A stretch of 64,000 nt of DNA from an uncultured Hyphomicrobiales bacterium (lineage in GTDB: Bacteria > Pseudomonadota > Alphaproteobacteria > Rhizobiales > Ancalomicrobiaceae), in the NCBI GenBank assembly GCA_903930435.1, contig CAIYYN010000042.1, forward strand, positions 1-64,000. The letters run 5' to 3'. The notes under the pieces were generated by a model. The model worked only from the letters and a program-made list of their open reading frames with translations. It was not told the DNA's origin and did not search any database. A program made the translations under genes and the position numbers. Positions 39,724-48,894 of this stretch are shown here, in pieces. Within the stretch, counting starts at the first letter, position 1. Each line of letters starts with the position of its first letter.

Positions 39724-39759
39724 TACATCTCCTTGGCCAGACTGGCCCTCACAAGCCGC

Positions 39760-40158
39760 TCAGGCTGATTTCGCACGATAATCAGCATAGCTCTTTTCTT
39801 CGACGATCAGCGAGCCCAGCAACAGATTGATTGCCTTCTTGACCGTCGCACGTTCGTCATTCAGCACATAGACGGACCGCGCCAGCTCGATGAAGCGGGC
39901 ATCGAAACGGGCTTCGGCTTCGAGCAGTCGCAAATCATCCTCGACATCCCAAAGGCGCTGATTGACATCTTCGAGCTGCTGATAAAGCGTCGTCAGTTCA
40001 GGGGACTCCGGCACTTCGGCGCTGCGCACGCCGTCCAGCAAGGCAAACTCGCGCTCCACATTGGCAAGCTTGACCGGGTCATTGATGCGCCGCCGCTTGA
40101 TGGCAAGGATCGTGAGCTTGTCGAGCAATTCACCGGGAGACACCGGAACCTGTATCAT
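39760..40158 (-). CDS. DUF6165-like protein
   Basis: Protein of 132 residues, predicted largely alpha-helical. It opens with VPVSPGELLDKLTILAIKRRRI, which I recall as characteristic of the DUF6165 group; the name is from memory. No membrane segment, signal or catalytic motif is visible. It is wedged between ruvA (29 bp) and ruvB (36 bp) on the same strand and is likely co-transcribed with them. Function unknown. Confidence 0.75.
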   Translation of the reverse strand: MIQVPVSPGELLDKLTILAIKRRRINDPVKLANVEREFALLDGVRSAEVPESPELTTLYQQLEDVNQRLWDVEDDLRLLEAEARFDARFIELARSVYVLNDERATVKKAINLLLGSLIVEEKSYADYRAKSA

Positions 40159-40187
40159 GGCACTGGACCTGAGTATGAGACGGACGA

Positions 40188-40808
40188 TCAGTTCTGCGAG
40201 AGTTCCTTGAGCGCAAGCCGGATCAGCTTTTCGGTCGCGGGATTTTCGCCGGCATCGCGCCCGGCGATCGCGACGGCCGCTGCAGCCCGCACTTGGGGAT
40301 AGCCGAGATTGACGAGCGCAGACACCGCATCAGCCAGTGGCTTGGCAACCGTCTTGTCACCAATCTGGCCGGACAGGGCAATCACGGCAGGGTCCACACT
40401 GGAATAGGCGGGACCCTTGTCCTTCAATTCCTGGACAATCCGTTCTGCCAGCCGTTTGCCGACGCCATTGGCGCGCGAAATCGCGGTCACATCCTTCAGC
40501 GCGATGGCCGAGGCAACTTCATTCGGACTGAGCACCGAGAGTATGTTGAGGGCGACCTTGGCCCCGACGCCTTGCACCATCATCAACAGCCGGAACCAGT
40601 CCTTCTCTTCCGCCGACGCGAACCCGAACAGGCGGATCTGGTCTTCACGGACGTAGGTTTCGATGGACAAGACCGCCGCTTCACCGGGGCGCGGAAGGTT
40701 TTGCAGGGTACGACCGGAGCAACTGACGATATAGCCGACGCCGTGCACGTCGATGAGCACATAATCGTCGCCATAGGCATCAATCACGCCCTTCAACTGG
40801 CCAATCAT
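40188..40808 (-). CDS. ruvA: Holliday junction-binding protein RuvA
   Basis: Binds four-way junctions and loads RuvB. The 206-residue product has the N-terminal OB-like domain [20 protein letters not shown], the helix-hairpin-helix motifs ([17 protein letters not shown] and [19 protein letters not shown]) and domain III, which contacts RuvB, at the C-terminus. ATG at 40808 overlaps the ruvC stop by 4 bp (ATGA) and has GAGGG upstream; the longer frame is not supported. Confidence 0.96.
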   Translation of the reverse strand: MIGQLKGVIDAYGDDYVLIDVHGVGYIVSCSGRTLQNLPRPGEAAVLSIETYVREDQIRLFGFASAEEKDWFRLLMMVQGVGAKVALNILSVLSPNEVASAIALKDVTAISRANGVGKRLAERIVQELKDKGPAYSSVDPAVIALSGQIGDKTVAKPLADAVSALVNLGYPQVRAAAAVAIAGRDAGENPATEKLIRLALKELSQN

Positions 40809-41317
40809 AACATTGCCCTCTTCAACCGCGCTTCGGGAGTGGTGCGATGATGCGCGTGGCAAATCGCTATCGCCAAGGCGTCCGCCGCATCATTGCCGGA
40901 AAAAACAGCCTTTGGCAGCAGTACCTTGACCATGTGGTGGATCTGTTCCTTTTCGGCGTGACCGGCGCCAACAATCGCCTTCTTCACCGCGTTTGGTGCA
41001 TATTCCGAGACTGCCAGCCCTGCCCTCGCGGGCACAAGCATTGCAATTCCACGTGCCTGACCAAGCTTCAGGGTGGCTGTCGGATTGGCATTGACGAATG
41101 TGTGTTCAACGGCGGCTTCATCCGGTTGATGCTCAGCGATGACCGCCACCAGACCATCATGCAACTCCAGCAAACGGTCGGCGAGATCCGCCTTGCCGTC
41201 TGACGTTATGGTTCCGCAAGCGACGAAACTCAGTCGGTTACCAACTGCGTCGACCAGTCCCCAACCGGTTCGCTGTAGCCCTGGATCAATACCAATGATT
41301 CGTGTCACATCCCGCAT
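40805..41317 (-). CDS. ruvC: Crossover junction endodeoxyribonuclease RuvC
   Basis: Resolves Holliday junctions by paired nicks. RNase-H-like fold with the first catalytic Asp in [15 protein letters not shown] and the Glu in EAAVEHTFV; the final acidic pair is in [19 protein letters not shown] chose ATG at 41317 (170 residues) since family proteins begin a few residues before [11 protein letters not shown] at 41329 is possible, and neither has a good ribosome site. It overlaps ruvA. Confidence 0.94.
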   Translation of the reverse strand: MRDVTRIIGIDPGLQRTGWGLVDAVGNRLSFVACGTITSDGKADLADRLLELHDGLVAVIAEHQPDEAAVEHTFVNANPTATLKLGQARGIAMLVPARAGLAVSEYAPNAVKKAIVGAGHAEKEQIHHMVKVLLPKAVFSGNDAADALAIAICHAHHRTTPEARLKRAML

Positions 41318-41422
41318 GACGCGAGACATAACGCGAACATGGATGGAAAGATAGGGGCGCAAGTTAGATGCAATGGTCCGCAATCGACAAATGCCCGACG
41401 TCTGGCGATGTTCCGGCCGAAC

Positions 41423-42001
41423 TCATTCCTGTGTCACCACGCGCTCGATCCGCCGGTCCGGGACCAGCCAAATGATCGCCACGGTGACAAACAGGACTTG
41501 CGAGATCATCGGCATGTAGAAGGCGGCAGCCAGTGCGGCAACGTAAAAACCGATGGATATCTTACCCTTGAAATCATTGCCGAGCGCCTTGGCAAGCAGG
41601 GAGTCACGGCCGTGGGTCGCAATGATGGTGTTCTGCAAGATCGTATAAGAAATCGCCGCCATGAACAGGATGACGGCATAGACTGCCGTCGGAACGCCGG
41701 CAAAATGGGAGGTATCCAGCCAGGACACGCAGAATGGAAACAGGGAAATCCAGAACAGCAGAAAAAGATTAACCCACAACATCCCACCGTTGGTCTTGCC
41801 AACCGTATGCATCAAGTGATGGTGATTGGTCCAATAGATACCCACAAAGATGAAGGACAGCGCATAACCGTAGATGCTCGGCAACAGGCCGAGCAGGTCC
41901 GTCAGACCAGAGCCGACCGGCACTTTCAGGTCCAGCACCATGATCGTGATGATGACCGCGAAGACACCATCGGAGAACGCCTCAAGCCGCTGCCGTCCCA
42001 T
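41423..42001 (-). CDS. TMEM175-family potassium channel-like protein
   Basis: Membrane protein of 192 residues with six predicted helices. The family signature RLEAFSDGVFAVIITIM begins the first helix, matching the RxxxFSDGxxA motif of bacterial TMEM175 (DUF1211) channels, which conduct K+ as tetramers. YWTNHHHLMHTV is the conserved loop after helix 3. ATG at 42001 has GGAG 9 bp upstream; a GTG at 42046 is less likely. It is an insertion into the yebC-ruvC neighbourhood, together with the GNAT gene. Confidence 0.85.
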   Translation of the reverse strand: MGRQRLEAFSDGVFAVIITIMVLDLKVPVGSGLTDLLGLLPSIYGYALSFIFVGIYWTNHHHLMHTVGKTNGGMLWVNLFLLFWISLFPFCVSWLDTSHFAGVPTAVYAVILFMAAISYTILQNTIIATHGRDSLLAKALGNDFKGKISIGFYVAALAAAFYMPMISQVLFVTVAIIWLVPDRRIERVVTQE

Positions 42002-42055
42002 GCTCTGCTCCACCGGGTTTGATGGATCGAGAGTGGCACGGTACACCCGAGCCTG

Positions 42056-42544
42056 TCACCCGACAATCCGCTTTTCCATGAAAACAGACAGGGGATCATC
42101 GGGGTAATCACCGAACCGACCAATCTCTGTGTAGCCAATCCCTCGATAAAGCTGCAAGGCTGCCACGTTGTGAATCCCGGTTTCCAGGCGAAGGCATTCA
42201 ATACCCTCCGACGCGGCCTCAATCTCAAGCGCGCGCATCAACCGTTCGCCGAGTTTCAGTCCGCGCGCGGTATCTGCCACGAACAGGCGCTTGACCTCGG
42301 CGTAACCCGATTTTCGTTGAAACGCTGCGCAACCAATCGCCTTCCCGGCAAACCGTGCGACCAAAAAACACACATCGTCATTCGCCAATGCCACCAGCGA
42401 CATGCCGTGACAGCTTTCCGGCGGGTATAGCGAGGCAGCGAAGGCGTCCGAGGCTTCAATCAGAGCCGCTACGCCTTCGGAGAAGGGACTTTCGCGGGCG
42501 ATGATCACCTCGTGACCGGAACGATCATCGCCACTCGTTGTCAT
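42056..42544 (-). CDS. GNAT-family N-acetyltransferase
   Basis: Acetyl-CoA-dependent transferase of 162 residues. Strand beta4 and the pyrophosphate loop are visible as AEVKRLFVADTARGLKLGERLM, followed by CLRLETGIHNVAALQLYRGIGYTEIGRFG. The substrate is unknown. Its ATG shares one base with the yebC stop, so it is translationally close to yebC. Confidence 0.88.
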   Translation of the reverse strand: MTTSGDDRSGHEVIIARESPFSEGVAALIEASDAFAASLYPPESCHGMSLVALANDDVCFLVARFAGKAIGCAAFQRKSGYAEVKRLFVADTARGLKLGERLMRALEIEAASEGIECLRLETGIHNVAALQLYRGIGYTEIGRFGDYPDDPLSVFMEKRIVG

Positions 42545-43290
42545 CAGCCTGCCAATTTGGCCATGATCTCGTCAGTCACTTCGAAGTTGGTGTAGACGTT
42601 TTGGACGTCATCATCATCTTCGAGCACATCGATCATCTTGAGCGCGGTGATCGCCTTTTCCTCGTCGAGCGGTACCGTGTTCTGCGGCTTCCAGACCGAC
42701 TTGACCGACTTGGCCGGGCCGAGAGTTGCTTCGAGCGCCTTGGACACTTCGCTCATGGCCTCGAACGTGCAGACGACGACATGATTTTCTTCGTCGGTCA
42801 CGACATCGTCGGCACCCGCCTCAATTGCCGCTTCAAGCATGGCATCATTGGAGCCCGCCGACAGGGGATAGGTGATTTCGCCAAGCTTGGAGAACGAGAA
42901 TGACACCGAGCCGGTTTCACCCAACTGCCCGCCGTATTTGGTGAAGGCAGCGCGCACATTGCCGCCCGTCCGATTGCGGTTATCGGTCAGCGCTTCCACG
43001 ATGACAGCGGTTCCGCCGGGACCATATCCTTCGTAACGCACTTCTTCGTAATTGGCCGCGTCGACACCGGACGCCTTCTTGATGGCCCGCTCGATGTTAT
43101 CCTTCGGCATGTTTTCAGCGCGGGCGTTGTTCACAGCCAGACGCAGCTTCGAATTCATCGCGGGATCAGGCACGCCGTCCTTTGCTGCGACTGTGATTTC
43201 GCGCGCAAGTTTGGAGAACAGCTTGGACTTCATTTTGTCCTGCTTGCCCTTCCGGTGCATGATGTTCTTGAACTGTGAATGGCCCGCCAT
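42544..43290 (-). CDS. yebC: YebC/PmpR-family regulatory protein
   Basis: Conserved protein of 248 residues. Members have been described as DNA-binding regulators and, for some, as ribosome-associated factors easing translation of proline stretches. The signature [20 protein letters not shown] opens the protein, and [20 protein letters not shown] is typical. ATG at 43290 has GAGG upstream. In Hyphomicrobiales yebC is usually followed by ruvC; here two genes intervene. Confidence 0.95.
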   Translation of the reverse strand: MAGHSQFKNIMHRKGKQDKMKSKLFSKLAREITVAAKDGVPDPAMNSKLRLAVNNARAENMPKDNIERAIKKASGVDAANYEEVRYEGYGPGGTAVIVEALTDNRNRTGGNVRAAFTKYGGQLGETGSVSFSFSKLGEITYPLSAGSNDAMLEAAIEAGADDVVTDEENHVVVCTFEAMSEVSKALEATLGPAKSVKSVWKPQNTVPLDEEKAITALKMIDVLEDDDDVQNVYTNFEVTDEIMAKLAG

Positions 43291-43436
43291 GGTCGCCTCT
43301 TTGGAAGTCTCTCGTCGTATTGCGTTCAGGGCGACCAACGGACGCAGGGATCATGGTCCCGGCGCGTCATTTGGCCGTCACACTTGAAAGCGGCTCGCTT
43401 ATAGGCCGTCGCACGACTGAAATCCAGCCTCGCCGA

Positions 43437-44255
43437 TCAATCCCAGTCCGGCAAGGTTTCCGGCAACACCCCACCAAGCCGGACAGGCGCAACGCGCTTC
43501 GCCAGACCGGTGATGTCGTTGAGATCGACGAGCGCACCCGAGAGCGTCGCCTCGCCCATGGCTGGCTCAAACCGGCCCTTTTGGATCTTTGTCACGAAAC
43601 GCTGGATCGGCTCTTCCTTGTCCATGCCAAGCACAGAGTCATAATCGCCGCACATGCCCGCATCCGACATGTAGGCCGTACCACCGGAGAGGACGCGGAG
43701 ATCTGACGTCGGTACATGCGTATGGGTGCCAACAACGAAGCTCACGCGTCCGTCGAGATAATGCCCCATGGCCTGCTTCTCGCTGGTGGCTTCAGCGTGA
43801 ACATCGATGAGGATCGCGTCCGCCGCCTGAACGAGGGGGCAAGCTTCGATTTCTCGGGCAACAGTTGCAAACGGATCGTCCAATGCGTCCATGAATACCC
43901 GCCCCATCACATTGACCACCAACACGCGATGGCCGTTGCGTCCTGTGATCAGGTTTGCGCCACGACCCGGGGTGCCAGCCGGAAAATTGACCGGTCGGAT
44001 CAAACGCTGCTGGCGTTCAATGAAGACAAGGGCTTCGCGCTGATCCCACGAATGATTGCCCAGCGTAATGGCGTCAGCACCCGCATCGAGCACAGCATCG
44101 GCGATCTCTTCGGTAATACCGAACCCGCCTGCGGCATTCTCACCATTGATGACGGTGAAATCGACCTTCAATTGGCGGATCAGGTTCGGCAGGCAGTCAA
44201 CAACGGCCTTGCGCCCGGCGCGTCCGACGATATCGCCGAGAAACAACAATCGCAT
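43437..44255 (-). CDS. ymdB: YmdB-family metallophosphoesterase
   Basis: Calcineurin-like phosphoesterase of 272 residues, of the group whose Bacillus member hydrolyses cyclic nucleotides (TIGR00282-like). Metal ligands are visible in FLGDIVGRAGR, NGENAAGGFG, TLGNHSWDQ, DVHAEATSEK and VGTHTHVPTSD. GMCGDYDSVLGMDKEE is a diagnostic stretch. It lies 50 bp after the formyl-THF cyclo-ligase gene, probably in the same transcript. Confidence 0.93.
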   Translation of the reverse strand: MRLLFLGDIVGRAGRKAVVDCLPNLIRQLKVDFTVINGENAAGGFGITEEIADAVLDAGADAITLGNHSWDQREALVFIERQQRLIRPVNFPAGTPGRGANLITGRNGHRVLVVNVMGRVFMDALDDPFATVAREIEACPLVQAADAILIDVHAEATSEKQAMGHYLDGRVSFVVGTHTHVPTSDLRVLSGGTAYMSDAGMCGDYDSVLGMDKEEPIQRFVTKIQKGRFEPAMGEATLSGALVDLNDITGLAKRVAPVRLGGVLPETLPDWD

Positions 44256-44305
44256 GGATGGGTTCCTGGAACAGGACCGGAAACAGACTGACGGAACGGC
44301 TCCGG

Positions 44306-44911
44306 TCAGAACCCGATCGTCAATAATCCATTTTCGGTCAGCACGAAATCGAGCCGCCGATCATGCGGTTCTGACGGCACATCTGCAATTTCCTGCGTCG
44401 CAAATGCAAGCCCAATCTTCACGATGGGCTGTTTGGCTTCCAGTCGCGCGATGGCGCGATCATAATGGCCCTTTCCGTAACCGATGCGATAGCCACGTCG
44501 GTCGAACGCAGCGAGCGGTATCAGCAACACCTGCGGATCGACTTGCGGAGCATTCGATGCCGGTACCGACAGACCGAAACCGGATTTTTCCAGGCTGCTC
44601 ACACCATCCCAAGCCCGGAAAATCGTCGTTTCCCGATCAGCCAGAACCACGGGCAGGCTCAATTCATGCCCGCGTTTGAGCAAAACGTGCATCAGAGGGA
44701 GGGGGTCGATTTCGCTGCGAATGGCCATGAATCCGGCAACGCTCGAACTCGGGGGGATTGGCAGCTGATCCAGAAAGCTGAGCAGCCGGTCGCTTGCCTC
44801 ACGGCGAAATGCCAGCGACAACCCATCCCGACGCGACAAGGCGTCTCGCCGCAAGACCTCCTTGGCAGTTCTTGTATCGTTTAGCCGGGATTGATCAGGC
44901 GACGTGTTCAA
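44306..44911 (-). CDS. 5-formyltetrahydrofolate cyclo-ligase
   Basis: Converts 5-formyl-THF to 5,10-methenyl-THF with ATP. The 201-residue product has the family motif GYGKGHYDR and the earlier PLAAFDRRGYRIG. The start appears to be TTG at 44911 with GGAAG about 5 bp upstream. As in many proteobacteria it lies directly downstream of the 6S RNA gene and zapA, an old linkage (ygfA/fau in E. coli). Confidence 0.92.
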   Translation of the reverse strand: MNTSPDQSRLNDTRTAKEVLRRDALSRRDGLSLAFRREASDRLLSFLDQLPIPPSSSVAGFMAIRSEIDPLPLMHVLLKRGHELSLPVVLADRETTIFRAWDGVSSLEKSGFGLSVPASNAPQVDPQVLLIPLAAFDRRGYRIGYGKGHYDRAIARLEAKQPIVKIGLAFATQEIADVPSEPHDRRLDFVLTENGLLTIGF

Positions 44912-45021
44912 TTTTCTTCCGCCAGAGACATTAGGCCCGAGATCTGGGCAACCAGATAAACATCTGCCGGGGTCACGACGAACGCGCGCTAAGATACAAA
45001 GCCGCAGATGCTCAAATCGAA

Positions 45022-45188
45022 CAGTGACGTGCCGCCACGACCGGTGGATGTATCGATCCCGGGAAACCTACAAAGTAGGTGGGCGCCGTGTGAAAAAGCC
45101 CAGGGGCTAATCCAGGTACAGCTCCCGTTTGGGATGATAAGGCCCCGGGGATGCGTGATCCTGCCGGGAAGGGCAGCAACGTCACTGA
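45022..45188 (-). ncRNA. ssrS: 6S RNA
   Basis: Regulatory RNA of about 167 nt that binds sigma-70 RNA polymerase. On the minus strand CAGTGACGT (45179-45187) at the 5' end pairs perfectly with ACGTCACTG (45022-45030) at the 3' end, forming the closing stem. Between them lie the purine/pyrimidine-paired halves with an open central region, including the stretch CACCTACTTTGTAGGTTTCC seen in alphaproteobacterial 6S RNAs. Its location between zapA and the formyl-THF ligase gene is the conserved one. Exact ends are approximate. Confidence 0.92.
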
Positions 45189-45190
45189 CA

Positions 45191-45219
45191 GATATAGGCT
45201 GTTCTCGAGCAAATTGCCA
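45191..45219 (-). promoter_or_regulatory. Candidate 6S RNA promoter
   Basis: TATATC (45191-45196) lies 3-6 bp before the predicted 5' end; 17 bp further up is TGGCAA (45214-45219), a poor -35 match. The position suits transcription from the 6S closing stem. Confidence 0.5.
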
Positions 45220-45250
45220 GGAATCTCGACCAATCGTCCACCGAATTGCG

Positions 45251-45640
45251 TCAGGTTGACGGACGGACCGTCGTCAAGGAAGAAGCGATTGCCTCAAGTC
45301 GATCGGCAACATCATCAATGTGCCTCAGCATCGTACCCTCGACCCTCGACTGCTGATCGAGCAATGCGGAGCGGGCCTCGCGAAGTGCGCGGTTTTCTGC
45401 CGTTAATTCCCTGATCTGACGGTGCAGGTCCGACATCTCGTCCATCGCCATGATTGCCGCCATCACGGTCAGACGCTGATCGCCAATCTCACCGAACGAG
45501 CCCCGCAATTGCTCAATCAGGCCATCGAGCTTCAGCGCCAGCCCCTGCAGATGCGCTTCCTGGCCACCTTCGCATGCCATGCGATAGACGCGTCCATTGA
45601 TGCTGACATTGACCTGGGTCATTTCGGCGGGTTCAGTCAT
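45251..45640 (-). CDS. zapA: Cell division protein ZapA
   Basis: FtsZ-associated protein of 129 residues that promotes Z-ring bundling. The N-terminal domain (VNVSINGRVYRMACEGGQEA) is followed by the long coiled coil (MDEMSDLHRQIRELTAENRALR). It is longer than E. coli ZapA at the C-terminus. ATG at 45640 is 3 bp after the DUF4164 stop, so the two are coupled. 6S RNA follows. Confidence 0.93.
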   Translation of the reverse strand: MTEPAEMTQVNVSINGRVYRMACEGGQEAHLQGLALKLDGLIEQLRGSFGEIGDQRLTVMAAIMAMDEMSDLHRQIRELTAENRALREARSALLDQQSRVEGTMLRHIDDVADRLEAIASSLTTVRPST

Positions 45641-45643
45641 TCG

Positions 45644-45925
45644 TCATCCGCCATGCGCGTCGAGTACGGAGCGTATCGATTCCATCGCAGCAACAAGCCT
45701 GCGCGACACCTCGTGATTTGTTTCTTCCAGACGGGTGGAGCGTGTCTTCTCCTGATCCAGTTCGCCTGCCAGGCGTGACCGGTCTTCGCCAGCACGCGCA
45801 AGCTCATCCTGCAGATCGCGAACAGAGCGATCCCGATCAAATCGCCGCTCAACAGCTGCCTCAAGCGTTGTCAACGCGAGGCTCAGCCGCTTCAGCGACG
45901 CTTCCACCGGCGATGGTTCTGCCAT
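45644..45925 (-). CDS. DUF4164-family coiled-coil protein
   Basis: Protein of 93 residues, nearly all coiled coil, with heptad pattern through RRFDRDRSVRDLQDELARAG. It precedes zapA in this order and is likely a ZapB-like partner, though that function is inference. GGAGGG lies 5-8 bp before ATG 45925. It has no signal peptide or membrane segment. Confidence 0.85.
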   Translation of the reverse strand: MAEPSPVEASLKRLSLALTTLEAAVERRFDRDRSVRDLQDELARAGEDRSRLAGELDQEKTRSTRLEETNHEVSRRLVAAMESIRSVLDAHGG

Positions 45926-46445
45926 TATTACCCTCCGCCTTTACAATCGACCACGTTTTCCCAGATAAACGGCACTATGACGCTCCCGGCTGAATATCAT
46001 CGGGAACATGATTAGAAATCAGAATTGGTTAGCTGATTTCGCGGTCAATCGACAGCTGATCAAACACACCCATTCGCTGAACAAATATCGAAGAGGGAAT
46101 CTTCGTCGCAGAATTGTCATCTCTGCTTCGCGACCGAAGATATGCGGGGTCAAACAAGCGGGTCAATGCCCTTTCGAGCAAGCGGGAGAAACATTGTCAA
46201 AACGTTGCATGAAACCTTGAGCCAACGCACGATCTGACGGGTCTGATCACACCTGTGGACTGGCTCCCGGCAATCCCAGCTCGCTGCAACAAGCCCGCAC
46301 GAACGCCGCCAGCCAAAGTGACGATTGACTAAAGACCGCTGGCTGCTATCTGTCGGCGACTTTATTGCAGATGGTCCGAATGGCAGATCAAGTCCTGTCC
46401 AGGATCGAACCGGTCGTTCAGATCGAGACATAAGGGAGACTTTCA
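45926..46445. other. Divergent intergenic region DUF4164/gap
   Basis: A 520-bp gap. In many relatives a transketolase gene (tkt) occupies this position; no remnant is recognisable here. The right part holds a possible gap promoter, listed separately. Short frames present show no support. Confidence 0.5.
46325..46352 (+). promoter_or_regulatory. Possible promoter of the gap operon
   Basis: TTGACT (46325-46330) and TATCTG (46347-46352) with a 16-bp spacer face gap. The predicted start leaves a leader of about 85 nt. Match to consensus is moderate. Confidence 0.4.
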
Positions 46446-47453
46446 ATGACTGTACGCGTTGCTATCAACGGCTTTGGACGCATCGGACGCAATGTCCTTC
46501 GTGCAATCGTTGAATCCGGTCGCACCGATATCGAAGTCGTTGCCATCAATGATCTGGGGCCGGTGGAAACCAACGCTCATCTGCTGCGATTCGACAGCGT
46601 GCATGGCCGCTTTCCACACACGGTGACCGTATCTGGCGATACGATTGATGCAGGTCGTGGCCCGATCAAGGTGACGGCGGTCAAGGACCCCTCGACACTT
46701 CCCTGGAAGGACATCGGCGTTGATGTCGCCCTTGAATGCACAGGCATTTTCACGGCGAAGGACAAGGCGTCAGCTCATCTGACAGCCGGAGCAAAGCGCG
46801 TCCTGATCTCGGCGCCGGGTGACAACGCTGATCTCACGGTCGTATTTGGTGTCAACGATTCCAAGCTGACATCCGACCATGTCGTCGTGTCAAACGCGTC
46901 CTGCACGACGAATTGCCTCTCGCCGGTCGCTCAGGTCCTCAACGATGCCGTCGGTATCGAAAAAGGCTTCATGACGACGATTCATTCCTACACAGGCGAT
47001 CAGCCGACACTGGATACGATGCACAAGGATCTGTACCGGGCGCGCGCAGCGGCGTTGTCGATGATCCCGACATCGACGGGCGCAGCAAAGGCGGTTGGCC
47101 TGGTACTGCCCGAACTCAAGGGCAAGCTCGATGGCGTCGCAATCCGCGTTCCGACACCGAATGTCTCGGTTGTCGACCTCGTGTTCGAAGCCAAGCGTTC
47201 GACGACGGTTGCCGAAATCAATGAGGCAATCAAGGTTGCTGCCGAAGGTCGCCTGAAGGGCATCCTCGGCTTCACGACGCAGCCGAATGTGTCCTCGGAC
47301 TTCAACCATGATCCGCATTCATCCATCTTCCACATGGACCAGACCAAGGTGATGGACGGGACGATGGTGCGTATCCTGACCTGGTATGACAATGAGTGGG
47401 GCTTCTCAAACCGCATGAGCGACACAGCCGTCGCGATGGGCAAGCTGATCTGA
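46446..47453 (+). CDS. gap: Glyceraldehyde-3-phosphate dehydrogenase, type I
   Basis: Glycolytic/gluconeogenic enzyme, 335 residues. NAD motif [15 protein letters not shown], catalytic Cys in [13 protein letters not shown], and the C-terminal [14 protein letters not shown] are clear. GGGAG lies about 8 bp before the ATG. It is followed by pgk after 87 bp, forming the usual gap-pgk unit; the tkt gene that often starts this unit is not present. Confidence 0.97.
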   Translation: MTVRVAINGFGRIGRNVLRAIVESGRTDIEVVAINDLGPVETNAHLLRFDSVHGRFPHTVTVSGDTIDAGRGPIKVTAVKDPSTLPWKDIGVDVALECTGIFTAKDKASAHLTAGAKRVLISAPGDNADLTVVFGVNDSKLTSDHVVVSNASCTTNCLSPVAQVLNDAVGIEKGFMTTIHSYTGDQPTLDTMHKDLYRARAAALSMIPTSTGAAKAVGLVLPELKGKLDGVAIRVPTPNVSVVDLVFEAKRSTTVAEINEAIKVAAEGRLKGILGFTTQPNVSSDFNHDPHSSIFHMDQTKVMDGTMVRILTWYDNEWGFSNRMSDTAVAMGKLI

Positions 47454-47540
47454 TCAGCCGTTGACACAGAGGGGATCGGCTTACGCCTTTCCCCTGTTCA
47501 GCCAACACGTGAGCGCCGTGTCGCGCCAGGGATGTTTGTG

Positions 47541-48734
47541 ATGACCGCTTTCAAAACCCTTGACGATGTGTCTCTTGCAGGAATGCGCGTTCTCACCCGT
47601 GTTGACCTGAACGTTCCCTATGAAAATGGCGTCGTGACCGACGACACGCGTATCAGGGCAATCCTGCCGACCATTCAGGAGATTTCGGCCAAGGGCGGCA
47701 AGGTCATCTTGCTCGCCCATTTCGGGCGTCCGAAAGAGGGACCGGAGGCGAAATACTCCTTGTCTCAACTGGTGCAACCGCTTGCGGAGCGGTTGGGCAA
47801 GCCGGTTGCCTTTGCAGACGACTGCATCGGCGACAAGGCCGCAACTGCAATCGCTGGCATGAAGGACGGCGACGTGCTGCTCCTTGAAAACACCCGCTTT
47901 CACAAGGGCGAAGAGAAGAACGCACCCGATTTCGTCCATCAACTCGCCAAACTCGGCGATATCTTTGTCAATGATGCCTTTGCGACGGCGCATCGGGCGC
48001 ACGCCTCGACAGAGGGTCTGGCACATGTGCTGCCAGCTTTCGCCGGTCGCTGCATGCAGCGCGAGATCGAAGCCCTTGAAGCGGCGCTTGGCACTCCTCG
48101 GCACCCGGTGATGGCCGTTGTCGGTGGCGCAAAGGTCTCCTCGAAGATCGACCTCCTGGAAAATCTCGTGACCAAGGTCGATGTCCTCGTCATCGGTGGC
48201 GGTATGGCCAACACATTCCTGGCCGCTCAAGGGTATGGCGTTGGCAAGTCGCTGTGCGAACATGACCTGGCCTCAACCGCGCTGCGCATCCTGAAAAAGG
48301 CGGATGAGGTCGGCTGCGAGATTGTGCTCCCGATTGACGGCGTTGTGGCCCGGGAATTCAAGGCCGGAGCCGCCAGTGAAGTTCTGCCGATCAACCGGAT
48401 TCCGGCAGAGGGCATGATACTGGATGCAGGCCCCAGCACAGTCGTCGCGATTGCAGTCAAACTGGACAAGGCCTCGACACTAGTCTGGAACGGACCGTTG
48501 GGAGCTTTTGAAATTCAACCCTTTGATGCTGCGACAGTCGCTGCTGCGCGTCATGCGGCCGCGCTTACCAAAATCGGAAAACTTTTGTCCGTGGCAGGCG
48601 GCGGTGACACGGTCGCAGCCCTGAACCACGCTGGCGTCGCGAGCGATTTCACCTATGTGTCGACCGCAGGGGGCGCATTCCTGGAATGGATGGAAGGCAA
48701 ACCTCTGCCAGGCGTTGAAATCCTGCGCAAGTAA
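47541..48734 (+). CDS. pgk: Phosphoglycerate kinase
   Basis: Transfers the acyl phosphate of 1,3-bisphosphoglycerate to ADP. The 397-residue product shows the substrate loop [19 protein letters not shown], the hinge and nucleotide motifs [17 protein letters not shown], and [12 protein letters not shown] at 47541 is chosen because AGGG lies 9 bp upstream; ATG at 47532 abuts that site. Downstream lies a ThiE-like gene; the class I fructose-bisphosphate aldolase gene often found between them is missing. Confidence 0.96.
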   Translation: MTAFKTLDDVSLAGMRVLTRVDLNVPYENGVVTDDTRIRAILPTIQEISAKGGKVILLAHFGRPKEGPEAKYSLSQLVQPLAERLGKPVAFADDCIGDKAATAIAGMKDGDVLLLENTRFHKGEEKNAPDFVHQLAKLGDIFVNDAFATAHRAHASTEGLAHVLPAFAGRCMQREIEALEAALGTPRHPVMAVVGGAKVSSKIDLLENLVTKVDVLVIGGGMANTFLAAQGYGVGKSLCEHDLASTALRILKKADEVGCEIVLPIDGVVAREFKAGAASEVLPINRIPAEGMILDAGPSTVVAIAVKLDKASTLVWNGPLGAFEIQPFDAATVAAARHAAALTKIGKLLSVAGGGDTVAALNHAGVASDFTYVSTAGGAFLEWMEGKPLPGVEILRK

Positions 48735-48894
48735 GCCCGCGATCCAGTGTCACAGTGATGCCGGAATTGCGCTCCAACCTGTCACGCTCAAGCTGAGATT
48801 CACCACCAGCACAATTTTGGTTCAGGGGATGGCATCGTTGGTGCCAGTCCATGCTATGAGATGCTGAGCTTGCACGGACTCCGGAGTTTGACCT

